A stretch of DNA of 64,000 nt from Chloroflexota bacterium (GTDB taxonomy: Bacteria; Chloroflexota; UBA11872; UBA12225): positions 84,500 to 148,499 of the forward strand of contig JAUJOR010000004.1 in NCBI GenBank assembly GCA_030447525.1. Reading direction: 5' to 3'. The notes beneath the pieces were generated by a model, which was not told where the DNA came from, searched no databases, and saw only the letters and a program-made list of their open reading frames with translations. Made by a program: the position numbers and the translations under genes. Shown piece after piece: positions 11,152 through 19,649 of the stretch; positions within the stretch are counted from its first letter, which is position 1, and each line of letters starts with the position of its first letter.

Positions 11152-12543
11152 CTAGAGGCGCGGCTGGTCCAGGATCTGCTGAATCTCGCCTGTCATCTGC
11201 TTCATGATCGCCGGCGTAGGCTCTTGCTTCTGGTCGGCGATGTCGTTGAGGTACTTGTTCAGCACCGCCTGGATGGCCCCCGGCTGCGTCAAGCGGAAGT
11301 TGTGGGGGAAGGAGTAGCCGTCCGGCTGCTCGATGTTGTCGCAGTTGGCCTTCATCGCGCTCTTGGGGAAGCGAGGGTCGTTGAGCAGCCGGTCGTCGCA
11401 GTAGACGTCTTTGCGGAAGCCAGGGGTGAGCGACCCTTCCGGCTGCAGGGCCAGGTTCACGCCGCTATCGCGATTGGTCATCCACTTGAGCAGCTCCCAG
11501 GCGGCGTCCTTGTCCTTGGTACCGGTGTTGACCTGGGACATGTCCACGGAGAGGAAGCCACCGCGCCGGCCGGTAGGGCCCTTAGGGACGACGTCAAACG
11601 TCCACTCGAACTGGTTCTGCACCGCATTGGCCACCGTGCCCCGCTCGCCCGCCAGGCGCCCGAAGTAGAAGGCCATCTTGCCCTGGGCAAAGTCCGTGGC
11701 GCCCCAGGTGCGGGGGGCGAACAGCCCGGCTTTGATGTTGTCATAGAACCACTTGATGGCCTGCACCGACTGGGCCGAGTCCATGACGCACTTCTTGCCT
11801 GCCCCGTTCCCAGGCTCGAAGAACTCGCCTCCGAAGCGGCGCACGTTGGCCACCGCCTGCTCGAAGCCCCCCCAGGAGTAGCCTACGGGGGCGAACTCGC
11901 TGTTCCCCGGCTGGGCCAGGCGGCGGGCGTGCTGGAGCATGGTGTCCAGCGTCCAATCTGGAGTCGGCTCCGGGATACCATTCTTGTTGAGCATGTCGCG
12001 GTTCCAATAGAGGAACAGCCACGCTACCTGGCCCCGGATTGGCAGGCCGAATACCTTGCTGTCCACCGCCTTCATGGCCTCCTGGGCGCGGGCCGGCCAG
12101 GCGTCCAGCTTGAAGTTCTTATCCTTGCTGATGTAGGGATCAAGGGCCAGGGCCACGCTCTTGACGGCGTACTCCTGGTACTTCATGTTCGAGGTGTGGG
12201 CATAGTGGATGTCCCCGGCGGTGCCGCCGGCCAGGTTGGTCTCCAGGGGAGTGTAGTAGTCCGCTCCCAGACCCTCATAGACGGCCTTGTACTTACCGCT
12301 GAACTGCTGGTTAAAGGCGTCGATGCTCTTCTGGTAGCCGTCCTTCTCGGCGCCGGCGCGGGCGTGGGCGCGAAGCTCCACCACCTTGCCGCCGGCCGCC
12401 GGGGCCCCTTCACCCCCCCCGCCCTGTCCCGGGGCGCAGGCGGCGAGCAGGCCGGCGCTCAACCCCGCGGCACCTCCCAGGATGCGGCGCCGCGAGAGCC
12501 TGGCGCCGACGGTGCCGAAAAACTCATCCACCTGTAACGTCAT
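11152..12543 (-). CDS. Extracellular solute-binding lipoprotein (family 1, Tat-type signal)
   Basis: A 463-residue ABC-transporter binding protein. The N-terminus has SRRRILGGAAGLSAGLLAAC: a twin-arginine motif followed by a lipobox with Cys, so it is probably Tat-exported and lipid-anchored outside the membrane. The mature part reads as a family-1 (sugar-type) binding protein: ELRAHAR, IDAFNQQFSGKYKAVYEG, TAGDIHYAHTS, and the late FLSVDMSQVNTGTKDKDAAWELLKWMT signature. No permease or ATPase genes are adjacent, so its partner transporter must be elsewhere. ATG at 12543 follows GGAG by 6-7 nt. Ligand unknown. Confidence 0.9.
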   Translation of the reverse strand: MTLQVDEFFGTVGARLSRRRILGGAAGLSAGLLAACAPGQGGGGEGAPAAGGKVVELRAHARAGAEKDGYQKSIDAFNQQFSGKYKAVYEGLGADYYTPLETNLAGGTAGDIHYAHTSNMKYQEYAVKSVALALDPYISKDKNFKLDAWPARAQEAMKAVDSKVFGLPIRGQVAWLFLYWNRDMLNKNGIPEPTPDWTLDTMLQHARRLAQPGNSEFAPVGYSWGGFEQAVANVRRFGGEFFEPGNGAGKKCVMDSAQSVQAIKWFYDNIKAGLFAPRTWGATDFAQGKMAFYFGRLAGERGTVANAVQNQFEWTFDVVPKGPTGRRGGFLSVDMSQVNTGTKDKDAAWELLKWMTNRDSGVNLALQPEGSLTPGFRKDVYCDDRLLNDPRFPKSAMKANCDNIEQPDGYSFPHNFRLTQPGAIQAVLNKYLNDIADQKQEPTPAIMKQMTGEIQQILDQPRL

Positions 12544-12899
12544 CGTACTCTCCGTCCAAGATCATCATCATTACTTTGTGCTGCACGTTGCCCGCGATAA
12601 GTGTAGCCACTGGCCGCTGTAACGTCTAGCGATACATGAGGGCCAGGGGCTGACCCAACAGCGCCGCAGCACGGCCACAACGACCCGTACCTGCGAAAGT
12701 AGCTGACGATCGTCCCGGCGCGCTCCCCATCTTCCTTGCCGTCTCTGTCCGCCCCGGACGTGGCACTCACTGGCATTGCCGCCCCCGCGGGGTAGCCCTG
12801 ATGCCCTGGCCACAGACGCCTGGCCGGCTTATATACTCCGGCCGGCAAAGGCGGGGGCGAGAGGCGCACGGTCCGGGCAGGGAGGAGCGAGAACGGGGC
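12544..12899. other. Divergent intergenic region, binding protein / dehydrogenase
   Basis: This 356-bp spacer separates the divergent solute-binding-protein and dehydrogenase genes. No credible gene lies here. It holds the promoter-like palindrome described at 12822-12843 on the right. On the left I see only the ribosome site of the binding protein. The sequence is slightly less GC-rich just upstream of 12543. Confidence 0.4.
12822..12843 (+). promoter_or_regulatory. Promoter with overlapping palindrome upstream of Ldh2-type gene
   Basis: GGCCGG and CCGGCC form a perfect 6-bp inverted repeat separated by 10 bases that contain TATACT (12832-12837), a good -10. A repressor bound to the repeat would cover the -10. 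The start codon lies 56 nt beyond the palindrome. Confidence 0.45.
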
Positions 12900-13952
12900 A
12901 TGCCGGACGAGATGTACCGCAAGATAGACGCGACGCGCCTGGAGCGGCTCGTCGCAGACGTATTCGGCAAGGCGGGGCTGCCGCAGGCGAACGCCATCTT
13001 CATGGGCCATTGCCTGGTAGACGCCGATCTTCGGGGCGTGCACTCGCACGGGACGCGCTGGGCTGCGGTGTATGCCCGTGGCCTGCGTGCCGGGCACATC
13101 AACGCCCAGGCCGTGGCCAAGGTGGTGCAGGACGGCGGCGCCACGGCCATCGTGGACGGCGACCGTGGCGTGGGGCACCTTGCGGTCAAGAGGGCCATGG
13201 ATCTGGCCATCGAAAAGGCCAGGGAGCACGGTACGGCAACGGTCACTGTCCGGCGTAACGGCCACTGTGGGGCGATGGCCTACTACGCCCAGCAAGCGGC
13301 CGATGCGGGGTGCGTTGGCTTCGCTGCCACCACCGGGGGGACGATGATCGCCCCGTGGGGGGGGCTGGAGCGGCGGGTGGGCCTGAATCCCATCGCCTGG
13401 GCCGCCCCCACTGGTCGGGGTTTCTCGTACAACCTGGATATGGCCCCATCCGTGGTCGCCGGATCAAAGGTGCAGATGGCCCAGGCGCGGGGCGAGCGGA
13501 TCCCCCTGGACTGGGCGTTCGACGCCGCCGGCAATCCGACGGACGACCCGGAGGAGGCTTTCAAGGAGGGGACGCTGGCCCCTATCGGCGGCCCCAAGGG
13601 GGTGGGCCTGGGTATCGCCGCCGAGATCCTCTGCGCCGTCCTTTCCGGGGGGCGCTACGGCCCTGACCAGGGCGAGCGGGGCGGGGGCCAGTTCGTGCAG
13701 GCGATCGACATCGAGCACTTCCAGCCCCTGGCGGAGTTTACCGCCAGGATGGACCGCATGATCGACCACCTCAAGAGCTCCAAGGTCAAGCCGGGTGCCC
13801 CTGGGATCTTCGTCCCCGGCGAGCTGGAGTACCAGCGTCGCCAGGAGTACCTGCGATCCGGCATCCCCCTGGATCAGCCGACGCGTGACCTCTTGCGCCA
13901 GGAGGCTGAAGCGGCCGGTCTGCCCTACGACCTGGAGCCTGAGGCCAGCTGA
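12900..13952 (+). CDS. Ldh2/malate dehydrogenase-type oxidoreductase
   Basis: A 350-residue NAD(P)-dependent dehydrogenase of the Ldh_2 family (malate, ureidoglycolate, 2,3-diketogulonate and similar 2-hydroxyacids). The family HSHGT motif with the catalytic His (DLRGVHSHGTRW), RRNGHCGAMAYYA, the cofactor region and GPKGVGLGIAAEILCAVLSGG are intact. The frame extends upstream to 12801, but ATG 12900 follows a GGAGGAG purine tract and gives the family N-terminus (YRKIDATRLERLVADVF). It is probably single and regulated from the promoter palindrome ~60 bp upstream. Substrate undetermined. Confidence 0.9.
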   Translation: MPDEMYRKIDATRLERLVADVFGKAGLPQANAIFMGHCLVDADLRGVHSHGTRWAAVYARGLRAGHINAQAVAKVVQDGGATAIVDGDRGVGHLAVKRAMDLAIEKAREHGTATVTVRRNGHCGAMAYYAQQAADAGCVGFAATTGGTMIAPWGGLERRVGLNPIAWAAPTGRGFSYNLDMAPSVVAGSKVQMAQARGERIPLDWAFDAAGNPTDDPEEAFKEGTLAPIGGPKGVGLGIAAEILCAVLSGGRYGPDQGERGGGQFVQAIDIEHFQPLAEFTARMDRMIDHLKSSKVKPGAPGIFVPGELEYQRRQEYLRSGIPLDQPTRDLLRQEAEAAGLPYDLEPEAS

Positions 13953-14034
13953 CCAGGCTCAGCCGGTTCGCTGGACTTGCCGGGGCGCTCCGGCTGCACC
14001 CAACATCTACTCTCACCCGTACCCCGGGTCCCTG

Positions 14035-14128
14035 CGGGCCGGTCAGTTGCGCCACACCTCACGCCCCTACGCCTCTGGATCGGCTCCTGGAGCCGAGGAC
14101 ACTACGGGCCGGTCAGTTGCGCCGCACC
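14035..14128. repeat. Near-identical 24-bp direct repeats at a gene end
   Basis: Positions 14035-14058 and 14105-14128 agree at 23 of 24 bases. The second copy contains the last codons and stop of the minus-strand gene beginning at 14113; the first lies just beyond its end. Between them is a perfect hairpin (TCGGCTC-CTG-GAGCCGA, 14080-14096) that may help end transcription of the two convergent genes. Confidence 0.8.
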
Positions 14129-14622
14129 GTGTCCAGGTTGTCTTCCAGCCAACGCCGGTACTGGATCTGGGCCACTGCCTCCACGTTGACGCCGTCGCGC
14201 AGCAGGTCACGTACGCGCGGATAGGTGTCCCGCACGACGGCCGTCTGGCGCTCTTGGTCGTTGGTCAGCATGGCCACGGCCGCGGTGAAGTCCCGACGCA
14301 TGGCGGCCTCTTGTTCGGGCTCGCTCTCGTCCCCTTCCATGCCATCCAGGGCGGGCCCGGGGACGAGCGCCCGGCGGGGCTCGGCTGCCGGCCGGTCCTG
14401 CAGGGCCTGGGGGTCGTCAGAGGCCAGGAGCAACTCGGACGTCTCGCCCGTGGCCTTCAGCACGGCCAGGGCCGCGGCCAGGGCGGCGCGGTGGCCCGGC
14501 TGGTCAAGATCCAGGTTGAGGCTGATACGGCCCCCGGAGGCCTCCACATGCTGGACGACGCTCAGGGCCTGGTCGAGGATATTCATCGTCGCGCCCGACC
14601 CGCGTTCTGCCTGCTGTTCCAT
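14113..14622 (-). CDS. Hypothetical protein
   Basis: Not recognised. From ATG 14622 (GAGAGAG about 8 nt upstream) the product is 169 residues. The N-terminal part has two alternating hydrophobic/charged segments (MNILDQALSVVQHVEASGGRISLNLDLDQ; AALAVLKATGETSELLLASD), then an acidic linker (DGMEGDESEPEQEAAMRRD) and a helical C-terminus rich in Arg/Asp (VRDTYPRVRDLLRDGVNVEAVAQIQYRRWLEDNLDTVRRN). No signal peptide or membrane helix. The frame continues open to 14748 but the added residues are low-complexity Arg/Gly. It lies downstream of comF on the same strand, separated by ~150 bp. Confidence 0.55.
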   Translation of the reverse strand: MEQQAERGSGATMNILDQALSVVQHVEASGGRISLNLDLDQPGHRAALAAALAVLKATGETSELLLASDDPQALQDRPAAEPRRALVPGPALDGMEGDESEPEQEAAMRRDFTAAVAMLTNDQERQTAVVRDTYPRVRDLLRDGVNVEAVAQIQYRRWLEDNLDTVRRN

Positions 14623-14775
14623 ACCCAACTCTCTCTCAGGATAGCACCGGCTGTCCACGGCCCGCGCACGCTTCATGCCACCCCTTGATCCAACGCCCCT
14701 GCCGGCAAGTCGCAGCGCGCCCCGGACGGGGCCTGCCGCCCGGCCCACCGCTCAGCGGCGTGACGGCAGCCGGCC

Positions 14776-15522
14776 TCAGGACTCCCTGGCCAGGGTGACG
14801 GCGTACACGGACGACGCCCCGGCGGCGAGGCAGGCGCCGGCCGCGCTCCCCAGGGTGCTGCCGGTAGTCGCCACGTCATCAACCAGGACAACGACTCGCC
14901 CGGCCAGGCGGGGACTGGCGACGAAGGCCCCGCGTACGTTGTCCAGGCGCTCCCGGCGGCTGAGACCCACCTGCGGCGCCGTCTCCCGCTGCCGGCAGAT
15001 CAGATGAGGCTCGCAGGGCAGGGCCAGAGCGCCGGCGAGTGGGCGGGCCAGCAGGGTGGCCTGGTTATAGCCTCGCTCCCGCTCCCGTTGGGGATGCAGC
15101 GGCACCGGCAGGACGATGGCGCGCCTAGCGCCCCCGTCCGAGAGACCAAGCTCCCGGACGGGCGGGACGAGGAGGTCGGCCAGGGCCCGAGCGGCGCCCT
15201 GCCGCCCACGGTACTTCAGCCGGTGTACCGCCCGGCGGAGGGGGCCGTGGAGCAGCGCGGCGCTGCGCATGCCGGCCAGGGGCAAGGGCGCCCGCCGGCA
15301 GGCCGGGCAGGTGATCGCCCCCGGGAGGGCCAGGGGCTGGCCGCAGCTACTACACCAAGGGGGGAGCACCGGGCGCAAGGCGGCCCGGCACCGGTCACAG
15401 AAATGATGGCCACTCCGGCCACACCCCAGGCACTGGGGGACGAACAGGGTATCCAGCCAGGCGGCCAGGGCGTCGGCCGCCCGGTGGGCAAGCCCGCCCG
15501 GCCAAACGGTTTCACTCCCCAC
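14776..15522 (-). CDS. comF: ComF-family phosphoribosyltransferase-like protein
   Basis: A 248-residue protein with the ComF layout: N-terminal Cys-rich zinc-ribbon clusters (CLGCGRSGHHFCDRC; CSSCGQP; CPACRR), a middle VVPVP-like VLPVPLHPQRERERGYNQA, and the C-terminal PRPP-binding loop VVLVDDVATTGST. ComF proteins support DNA uptake in transformable bacteria, but homologues occur widely and the activity is unclear. GTG at 15522 is the most upstream plausible start. A 19-bp piece spanning the start region is imperfectly repeated 43 bp upstream. Confidence 0.9.
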   Translation of the reverse strand: MGSETVWPGGLAHRAADALAAWLDTLFVPQCLGCGRSGHHFCDRCRAALRPVLPPWCSSCGQPLALPGAITCPACRRAPLPLAGMRSAALLHGPLRRAVHRLKYRGRQGAARALADLLVPPVRELGLSDGGARRAIVLPVPLHPQRERERGYNQATLLARPLAGALALPCEPHLICRQRETAPQVGLSRRERLDNVRGAFVASPRLAGRVVVLVDDVATTGSTLGSAAGACLAAGASSVYAVTLARES

Positions 15523-15561
15523 CCCGCAGGGTCCCCCTCCCTGGCCAAACGGTTCGACTCC
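15500..15561. repeat. Near-direct repeat at comF start
   Basis: GGCCAAACGGTTTCACTCC at 15500-15518 and GGCCAAACGGTTCGACTCC at 15543-15561 differ at two to three positions; the first contains codons 2-8 of comF. Confidence 0.7.
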
Positions 15562-15671
15562 TTACATCCCGGGGCCCCACCTTCTCCAGCCGTTCCGATG
15601 CCCCACCGCCCCTGCCGGTCACTTTCCCTCCCAGGTGGCGCGGCGGGGCGGGCAGAAGGGCGTCAACCCTG

Positions 15672-17054
15672 TCAGACCTCCTCGGAGCGGGCGCGGCGCC
15701 AGAGGGAGATGCCGCTGCCGACGACGAGCAGGACGATCCCCACGGCGATGACGCCGCCGGCCCCCAGCACCACCGTCCGCGTGTGAGTCCCGAACACCCC
15801 CTGCCAGTAGCGCAACGCCGGGCCGAGCAGGCGATCGACCGGCCCACCGTCCCCTCTCGGCACGTCACCCTCGGCGCCAGGTGTCCCCGGCCTGGCGCTG
15901 GGGCGCGCCGCCCGGCCGCTCTTGAGGGCGTTCTTCCAGCGCGTCTCGAACTGGTCGAGAGTGACGCCCAGCCCCTTCTTCAGGGCATCGTCAACCGTGT
16001 TGCCCTCTTTGAAGGCCAGGAGCAGGGCGCGCAGCTTCTCCGCCCCGTAGCTGTCAACAAGGAACTTGACCGCCGAGGCGCTCTCGGCGTAGGCCAGGTT
16101 GACGTCACGCTCGTTGTTGGGGAAGCTCCCGCTGAGGGACTTCAGGGGCAGGAGTCGGTTCGCCTGGGCGATCTGGCCCAGGGCGCGGTTAGTGTCGGCG
16201 GAGAGCTCCTCGCCGGCCATGACGAAGCTGAATCCCACGGCCAGCCAGCGGGGAGGCTCGGCGTAGGCGTTCTGCGTTTTCTGGAGGAAGACGGCGGTGG
16301 CGATCTCCCGGCGCAAGCTCTGCAGGGCCGGGGTCATGCCTGAGGTGCCCCCAGGGGCGAGGACGAAGATGCGGTCGGTGCCCACCGTCAGGGCCGGCTC
16401 CAGCGGGCGGCCGGTGGAGACGGCGCTGGCATAATCCTCGAGGCGGGAGTAGGCGTAGATCTTCAGGGGCTTGTCCAGCGTCAGGCCGTACTCCTGGCTC
16501 AAGCGGATCTGCGCCCGCCGGGCCTCTTCCAGTAGGGCCGGCCCGGCCAGGGGATCGGCGCCCGGGAAGTACACTGTGATCCCCTCGCCGCGGGCCTCAC
16601 GCCAGGTGAATCGGGTGTCGTTGTAGGCGACGGTCTGTTCCTTGGTCGTCGTGCGTCGCCCGCTGGCGGTCTCTACCTGCCACTGGTAGCGCACTTCCGC
16701 CCCGGGGGCGAGAACGCTAGCCACGCGCCAGGTATAGGTGGCCACGGCGGCCGGTCCAGGCTGGAAGGCGGGCACGGCCGTGTTCTGCACCGTGGAGTCG
16801 TCTACCTGGTACAGGAAGAGGACGTTGGTGACCGGCTCATCGCTCTGCACCCGGAGCCGGAAGCGAATCTCAGACCCGAATTCCACCTGGGCCACGGAAT
16901 CCGCTTGCAGCCCGGGCGACGCTGGGGCGGCCCCCCCTTGTGGGGCTTCCTGCGCCAGGGCCGCTCGGGGCAGCCCGGCGGCGAGGAGCACGGCCAGCAA
17001 CGTGTATATGGGTAGCACCAGCCGCACGAGCCGGCCATTCCGAGGTCGTCGCAT
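15672..17054 (-). CDS. Peptidase-MA-like protein lacking zinc ligands
   Basis: A 460-residue exported protein: signal peptide at 1-34 (LYP-type hydrophobic run, cleavage near ALA-QEA), a beta-rich domain, a gluzincin-like domain, and a C-terminal membrane helix (VIAVGIVLLVVGSGISLW) with a basic tail. The middle resembles the peptidase MA family: FTWREARGEGITVYFPG, then a helix, then PPRWLAVGFSFVMAGE and a C-terminal helical region ending GVTLDQFETRWKNAL. The expected HExxH is REIAT and the expected WLxEG is WLAVG, so all three zinc ligands appear lost. It is probably a non-catalytic surface protein anchored by its C-terminus. Family assignment rests on pattern recall; the missing ligands are directly visible if the alignment is right. 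Confidence 0.75.
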   Translation of the reverse strand: MRRPRNGRLVRLVLPIYTLLAVLLAAGLPRAALAQEAPQGGAAPASPGLQADSVAQVEFGSEIRFRLRVQSDEPVTNVLFLYQVDDSTVQNTAVPAFQPGPAAVATYTWRVASVLAPGAEVRYQWQVETASGRRTTTKEQTVAYNDTRFTWREARGEGITVYFPGADPLAGPALLEEARRAQIRLSQEYGLTLDKPLKIYAYSRLEDYASAVSTGRPLEPALTVGTDRIFVLAPGGTSGMTPALQSLRREIATAVFLQKTQNAYAEPPRWLAVGFSFVMAGEELSADTNRALGQIAQANRLLPLKSLSGSFPNNERDVNLAYAESASAVKFLVDSYGAEKLRALLLAFKEGNTVDDALKKGLGVTLDQFETRWKNALKSGRAARPSARPGTPGAEGDVPRGDGGPVDRLLGPALRYWQGVFGTHTRTVVLGAGGVIAVGIVLLVVGSGISLWRRARSEEV

Positions 17055-17298
17055 CTGCGCCCCTCCTGCCCCTCTTAGCTAGTGTATCGGAGCAGGGCTG
17101 CAGGGGCGACTTCTCCCGCTCGGGCGCCCAGATCTAAGGCCCAGGTCAAGGGAATGGGAGCGCCCTGGCCAGCACCCGGCACGGCAGCGCCCCCGGTGTG
17201 TGCCTTATAGTGCGGAGGGGCGCGCCACGGCACTGCCGCTGGGGCAGGTGGTATGCCCGAGGGGGCCGGAAACCTTGCTGGGAGGCGAAGAAACGTCC

Positions 17299-18366
17299 AT
17301 GCGCCCCAAGACAGACACGCACCTCACGCGCCTGAACCCCACCGAAGACTACCTCGTCCGCGAGTTCGTGGACAATTACGAAGACGGGGTGATGTCCCGT
17401 CGCGACATGCTGGAGCGGATCTTCCGCATCACCGGCAGTACGGCGGCGACGGCCGGTCTGCTCCTGGCCCTGGGAGTAAAGCCGGCCCACGCCGACCCGC
17501 TGGCCAGCGTGCCTTTCCAGGCTCCCACGCCGTCCGGCCCGATGAGCCCGTTCAGTGTCCCCGAGGGTGACCCGGCCATCGCCTCCGGCCCGATGACGTT
17601 CCCCAGCGGGGAGGCCACCATCATGGCCTACCTGGCCCGCCCACGGGACGCCGGCCGTTACCCGGCGGTGCTGATCTGCCACGAGAACGCCGGGACGTCG
17701 GAGCACTTCCGTGACATCGCCCGGCGCTTCGCCAGGAACGGCTACGTCGCCCTGCACCTGGACCTGCTGTCCCGCCAGGGGGGGACGGAAGCTGTTCCGA
17801 CGAACGAGCGGGGGGGCATTCTGACGGCCAACGTCGACCAGTACGTCGAGGACTTCCGCGCCGGGATGGCCTACCTGCGAGGGCAGCCGTACGTCCTTGG
17901 CGACCGCATCGGCATGACCGGGTACTGCTACGGGGGCGGGATGACCTGGAACGTGGCCGTGAAAGAGCCTGGCCTGCGCGCCGCCGCGCCGTACTACGGC
18001 GTCTCGGCGTATCAGGGCGAGATCGGCACCATCCGCGCTGCCGTCCTGGGGGTCTACGCGGAGCGGGACGAGCGGGTCAACGCCACCATCGACAGCGTAC
18101 GCGCGCAGCTCGAGGCCAACCGGCGCACCTTTCGGATCAACGTGTATCCCGATGCGCCACACGGCTTCTTCAACGACAGCCGGCCCTCGACCTACGTCGA
18201 GTCGGCGGCCACGGCTGCCTGGCGGGACACCCTGGCCTGGTTTAGCACGTACCTCCGCGTTGGGGGATTCCCGGTCACCGGCGACGCCGAGCCAGAGGCA
18301 GGCGTCGGGGTGCCCCCGCCGGGTGATGAGACCCCGCCCCTGGAGGAATCGGCGGGCGCCGAGTAG
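17299..18366 (+). CDS. Tat-exported dienelactone hydrolase family protein
   Basis: A 355-residue alpha/beta hydrolase. The N-terminus holds SRRDMLERIFRITGSTAATAGLLLALGVKPAHA, a twin-arginine signal, so the enzyme is likely exported folded. The hydrolase core has the dienelactone-hydrolase catalytic triad: Cys210 in GYCYGG, Asp257 in YAERDERV and His288 in DAPHGFFND. Substrates of exported members are mostly unknown (lactones, esters). ATG 17299 follows GGGAGG. A Pro/Glu-rich tail follows the domain. It appears to be a single gene, divergent from the peptidase-MA-like gene. Confidence 0.9.
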   Translation: MRPKTDTHLTRLNPTEDYLVREFVDNYEDGVMSRRDMLERIFRITGSTAATAGLLLALGVKPAHADPLASVPFQAPTPSGPMSPFSVPEGDPAIASGPMTFPSGEATIMAYLARPRDAGRYPAVLICHENAGTSEHFRDIARRFARNGYVALHLDLLSRQGGTEAVPTNERGGILTANVDQYVEDFRAGMAYLRGQPYVLGDRIGMTGYCYGGGMTWNVAVKEPGLRAAAPYYGVSAYQGEIGTIRAAVLGVYAERDERVNATIDSVRAQLEANRRTFRINVYPDAPHGFFNDSRPSTYVESAATAAWRDTLAWFSTYLRVGGFPVTGDAEPEAGVGVPPPGDETPPLEESAGAE

Positions 18367-18498
18367 AGGGCCTTAGCTACGTCGCCGGGAGCGCCAATGA
18401 GTCCGGGCAGCGCCAGGATGCACAGCTCCAAAGGGCGTATGGCACTGCCGGCGACGACGAGGCGCACGAGATGATCCGCCCTCTCGCAGAGTAGCGCA

Positions 18499-18765
18499 AT
18501 GGCTCCGCCCCTGACGGACGGGGTGTCCAAGGCGCTGATCAGCGACTTTGTACCGGTACCCTTGCGCGCCACGGCCCTGGGGACGTTCTCCACGGCGACG
18601 GGCATCGCCCTGCTCCCCGCAAGCCTGCTCGCCGGCGCGCTGTGGCAGGGGGTGGCACCATGGGCGCCCTTCGCCTACGGCGCCACGCTGGCCGCGCTGG
18701 CCGCCGTGCTCCTCCTGGTGATCCCAATGCCGGCCCCAGAGTCTGCCGTCCCTGCAGCACCTTGA
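18499..18765 (+). pseudogene. MFS transporter C-terminal remnant
   Basis: The 88-residue frame encodes DGVSKALISDFVP followed by RATALGTFSTATGIALLPASLLAGALWQ, the region around helices 10-11 of a major facilitator family transporter, then one more hydrophobic helix. In-frame TGA at 18472 blocks extension upstream and nothing recognisable precedes it, so the first ten or so helices are missing. It is best read as a decayed gene end, perhaps left from deletion. Confidence 0.6.
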
Positions 18766-18863
18766 CCTGGCGAGGGCGACGCTTCCTCTGCCCCTGGCCG
18801 ATCGTGATCGCTGTGTCCTCCCACCGGGGCCTTCCGGGGATGCCCCTGACACAGTGGCCTGTC

Positions 18864-19643
18864 TCAGGCCGTGGCATCCAGGGGATCGTCGTCCACCGGG
18901 GGGGCAAGTCCCGCGTCGCCGGGACCCTGGCGGGTTCCCGATAGGGGTGCTTGTCTCTGACTGGCTCGCTTGTCTGGGGGCAGCCCCACCGAGCGTTCGG
19001 CAGATTCCATGGCCGCGCGTGCCTCGGCCAGCTGTTGCGCCCGCTGTTGGGCCAGGGTCAGCGCTGGACGTTGGGCGGCAGCCCCGAGCGGAGGCAAGGG
19101 GGCCGTCGCAGCGGGCTCCGGCGGGGGAACGACGGGACCGATCACACCGGCAGCTACCTGGGCCGGTGGCTCAGGCGACCCAGGGTCGTTGCGGGGACTG
19201 GAGACGGAAGTCTCGACGCCACGGGGGGCTCGGTCTGCGCTGCCGGGCGGCGTACCGGGGCCGGGCGTGTTCGGCCCGCCGCCCAGGCCCGGCCGGGCGG
19301 GGTCTGCGGCGGGGCGTGCTGCCGGCTCGTCCAGGAGCAGGAGGTAACGTGTTGCGCTGGGCTCCAGGAGGAGCTCTTGACCCGCGCTCCCCACGTCGCG
19401 TGCCACTCTACCCAGGTGCTCGCGCAGGCGACGCTCGATCTGCTCCATCTCGCCGTAGGAATCAAAGGTGAACTCCACCTCCAGGTCCGGCTCGCCGGGG
19501 GCCCTGGTTTCGACGAAAAGGTAGCGTCCGCGGGGCCAGCCGGCCGCCGTGGCCGCGGCGTCCACGCGCTGCAGGGCGGCGAGCAGCTCACGTCGCTTCC
19601 CCGGCAGGCAGCGGTAGCCCTTTCGCACTACGATTCGCGGCAT
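18864..19643 (-). CDS. Hypothetical protein with small alpha-beta (NIPSNAP-like) domain
   Basis: A 259-residue protein. The first ~105 residues have the look of a ferredoxin-like dimeric alpha-beta domain (RIVVRKGYRCLPGKRRELLAAL, GRYLFVETRAPGEPDLEVEFTFDSYGEMEQIERRLREHL), similar in style to NIPSNAP/ABM domains. The remainder is Pro/Gly/Ala-rich and probably disordered. It is the last gene of the purK-purE-murE-murF-dedA set, 6 nt after the DedA stop. Function unknown; the domain call is tentative. Confidence 0.6.
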   Translation of the reverse strand: MPRIVVRKGYRCLPGKRRELLAALQRVDAAATAAGWPRGRYLFVETRAPGEPDLEVEFTFDSYGEMEQIERRLREHLGRVARDVGSAGQELLLEPSATRYLLLLDEPAARPAADPARPGLGGGPNTPGPGTPPGSADRAPRGVETSVSSPRNDPGSPEPPAQVAAGVIGPVVPPPEPAATAPLPPLGAAAQRPALTLAQQRAQQLAEARAAMESAERSVGLPPDKRASQRQAPLSGTRQGPGDAGLAPPVDDDPLDATA

Positions 19644-19649
19644 AGGCCC

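Noticed and set aside
18472..18474. Sec codon in the MFS remnant
   Set aside because: Nothing resembling a transporter is found upstream of this TGA, so it is part of a decayed gene rather than recoding.
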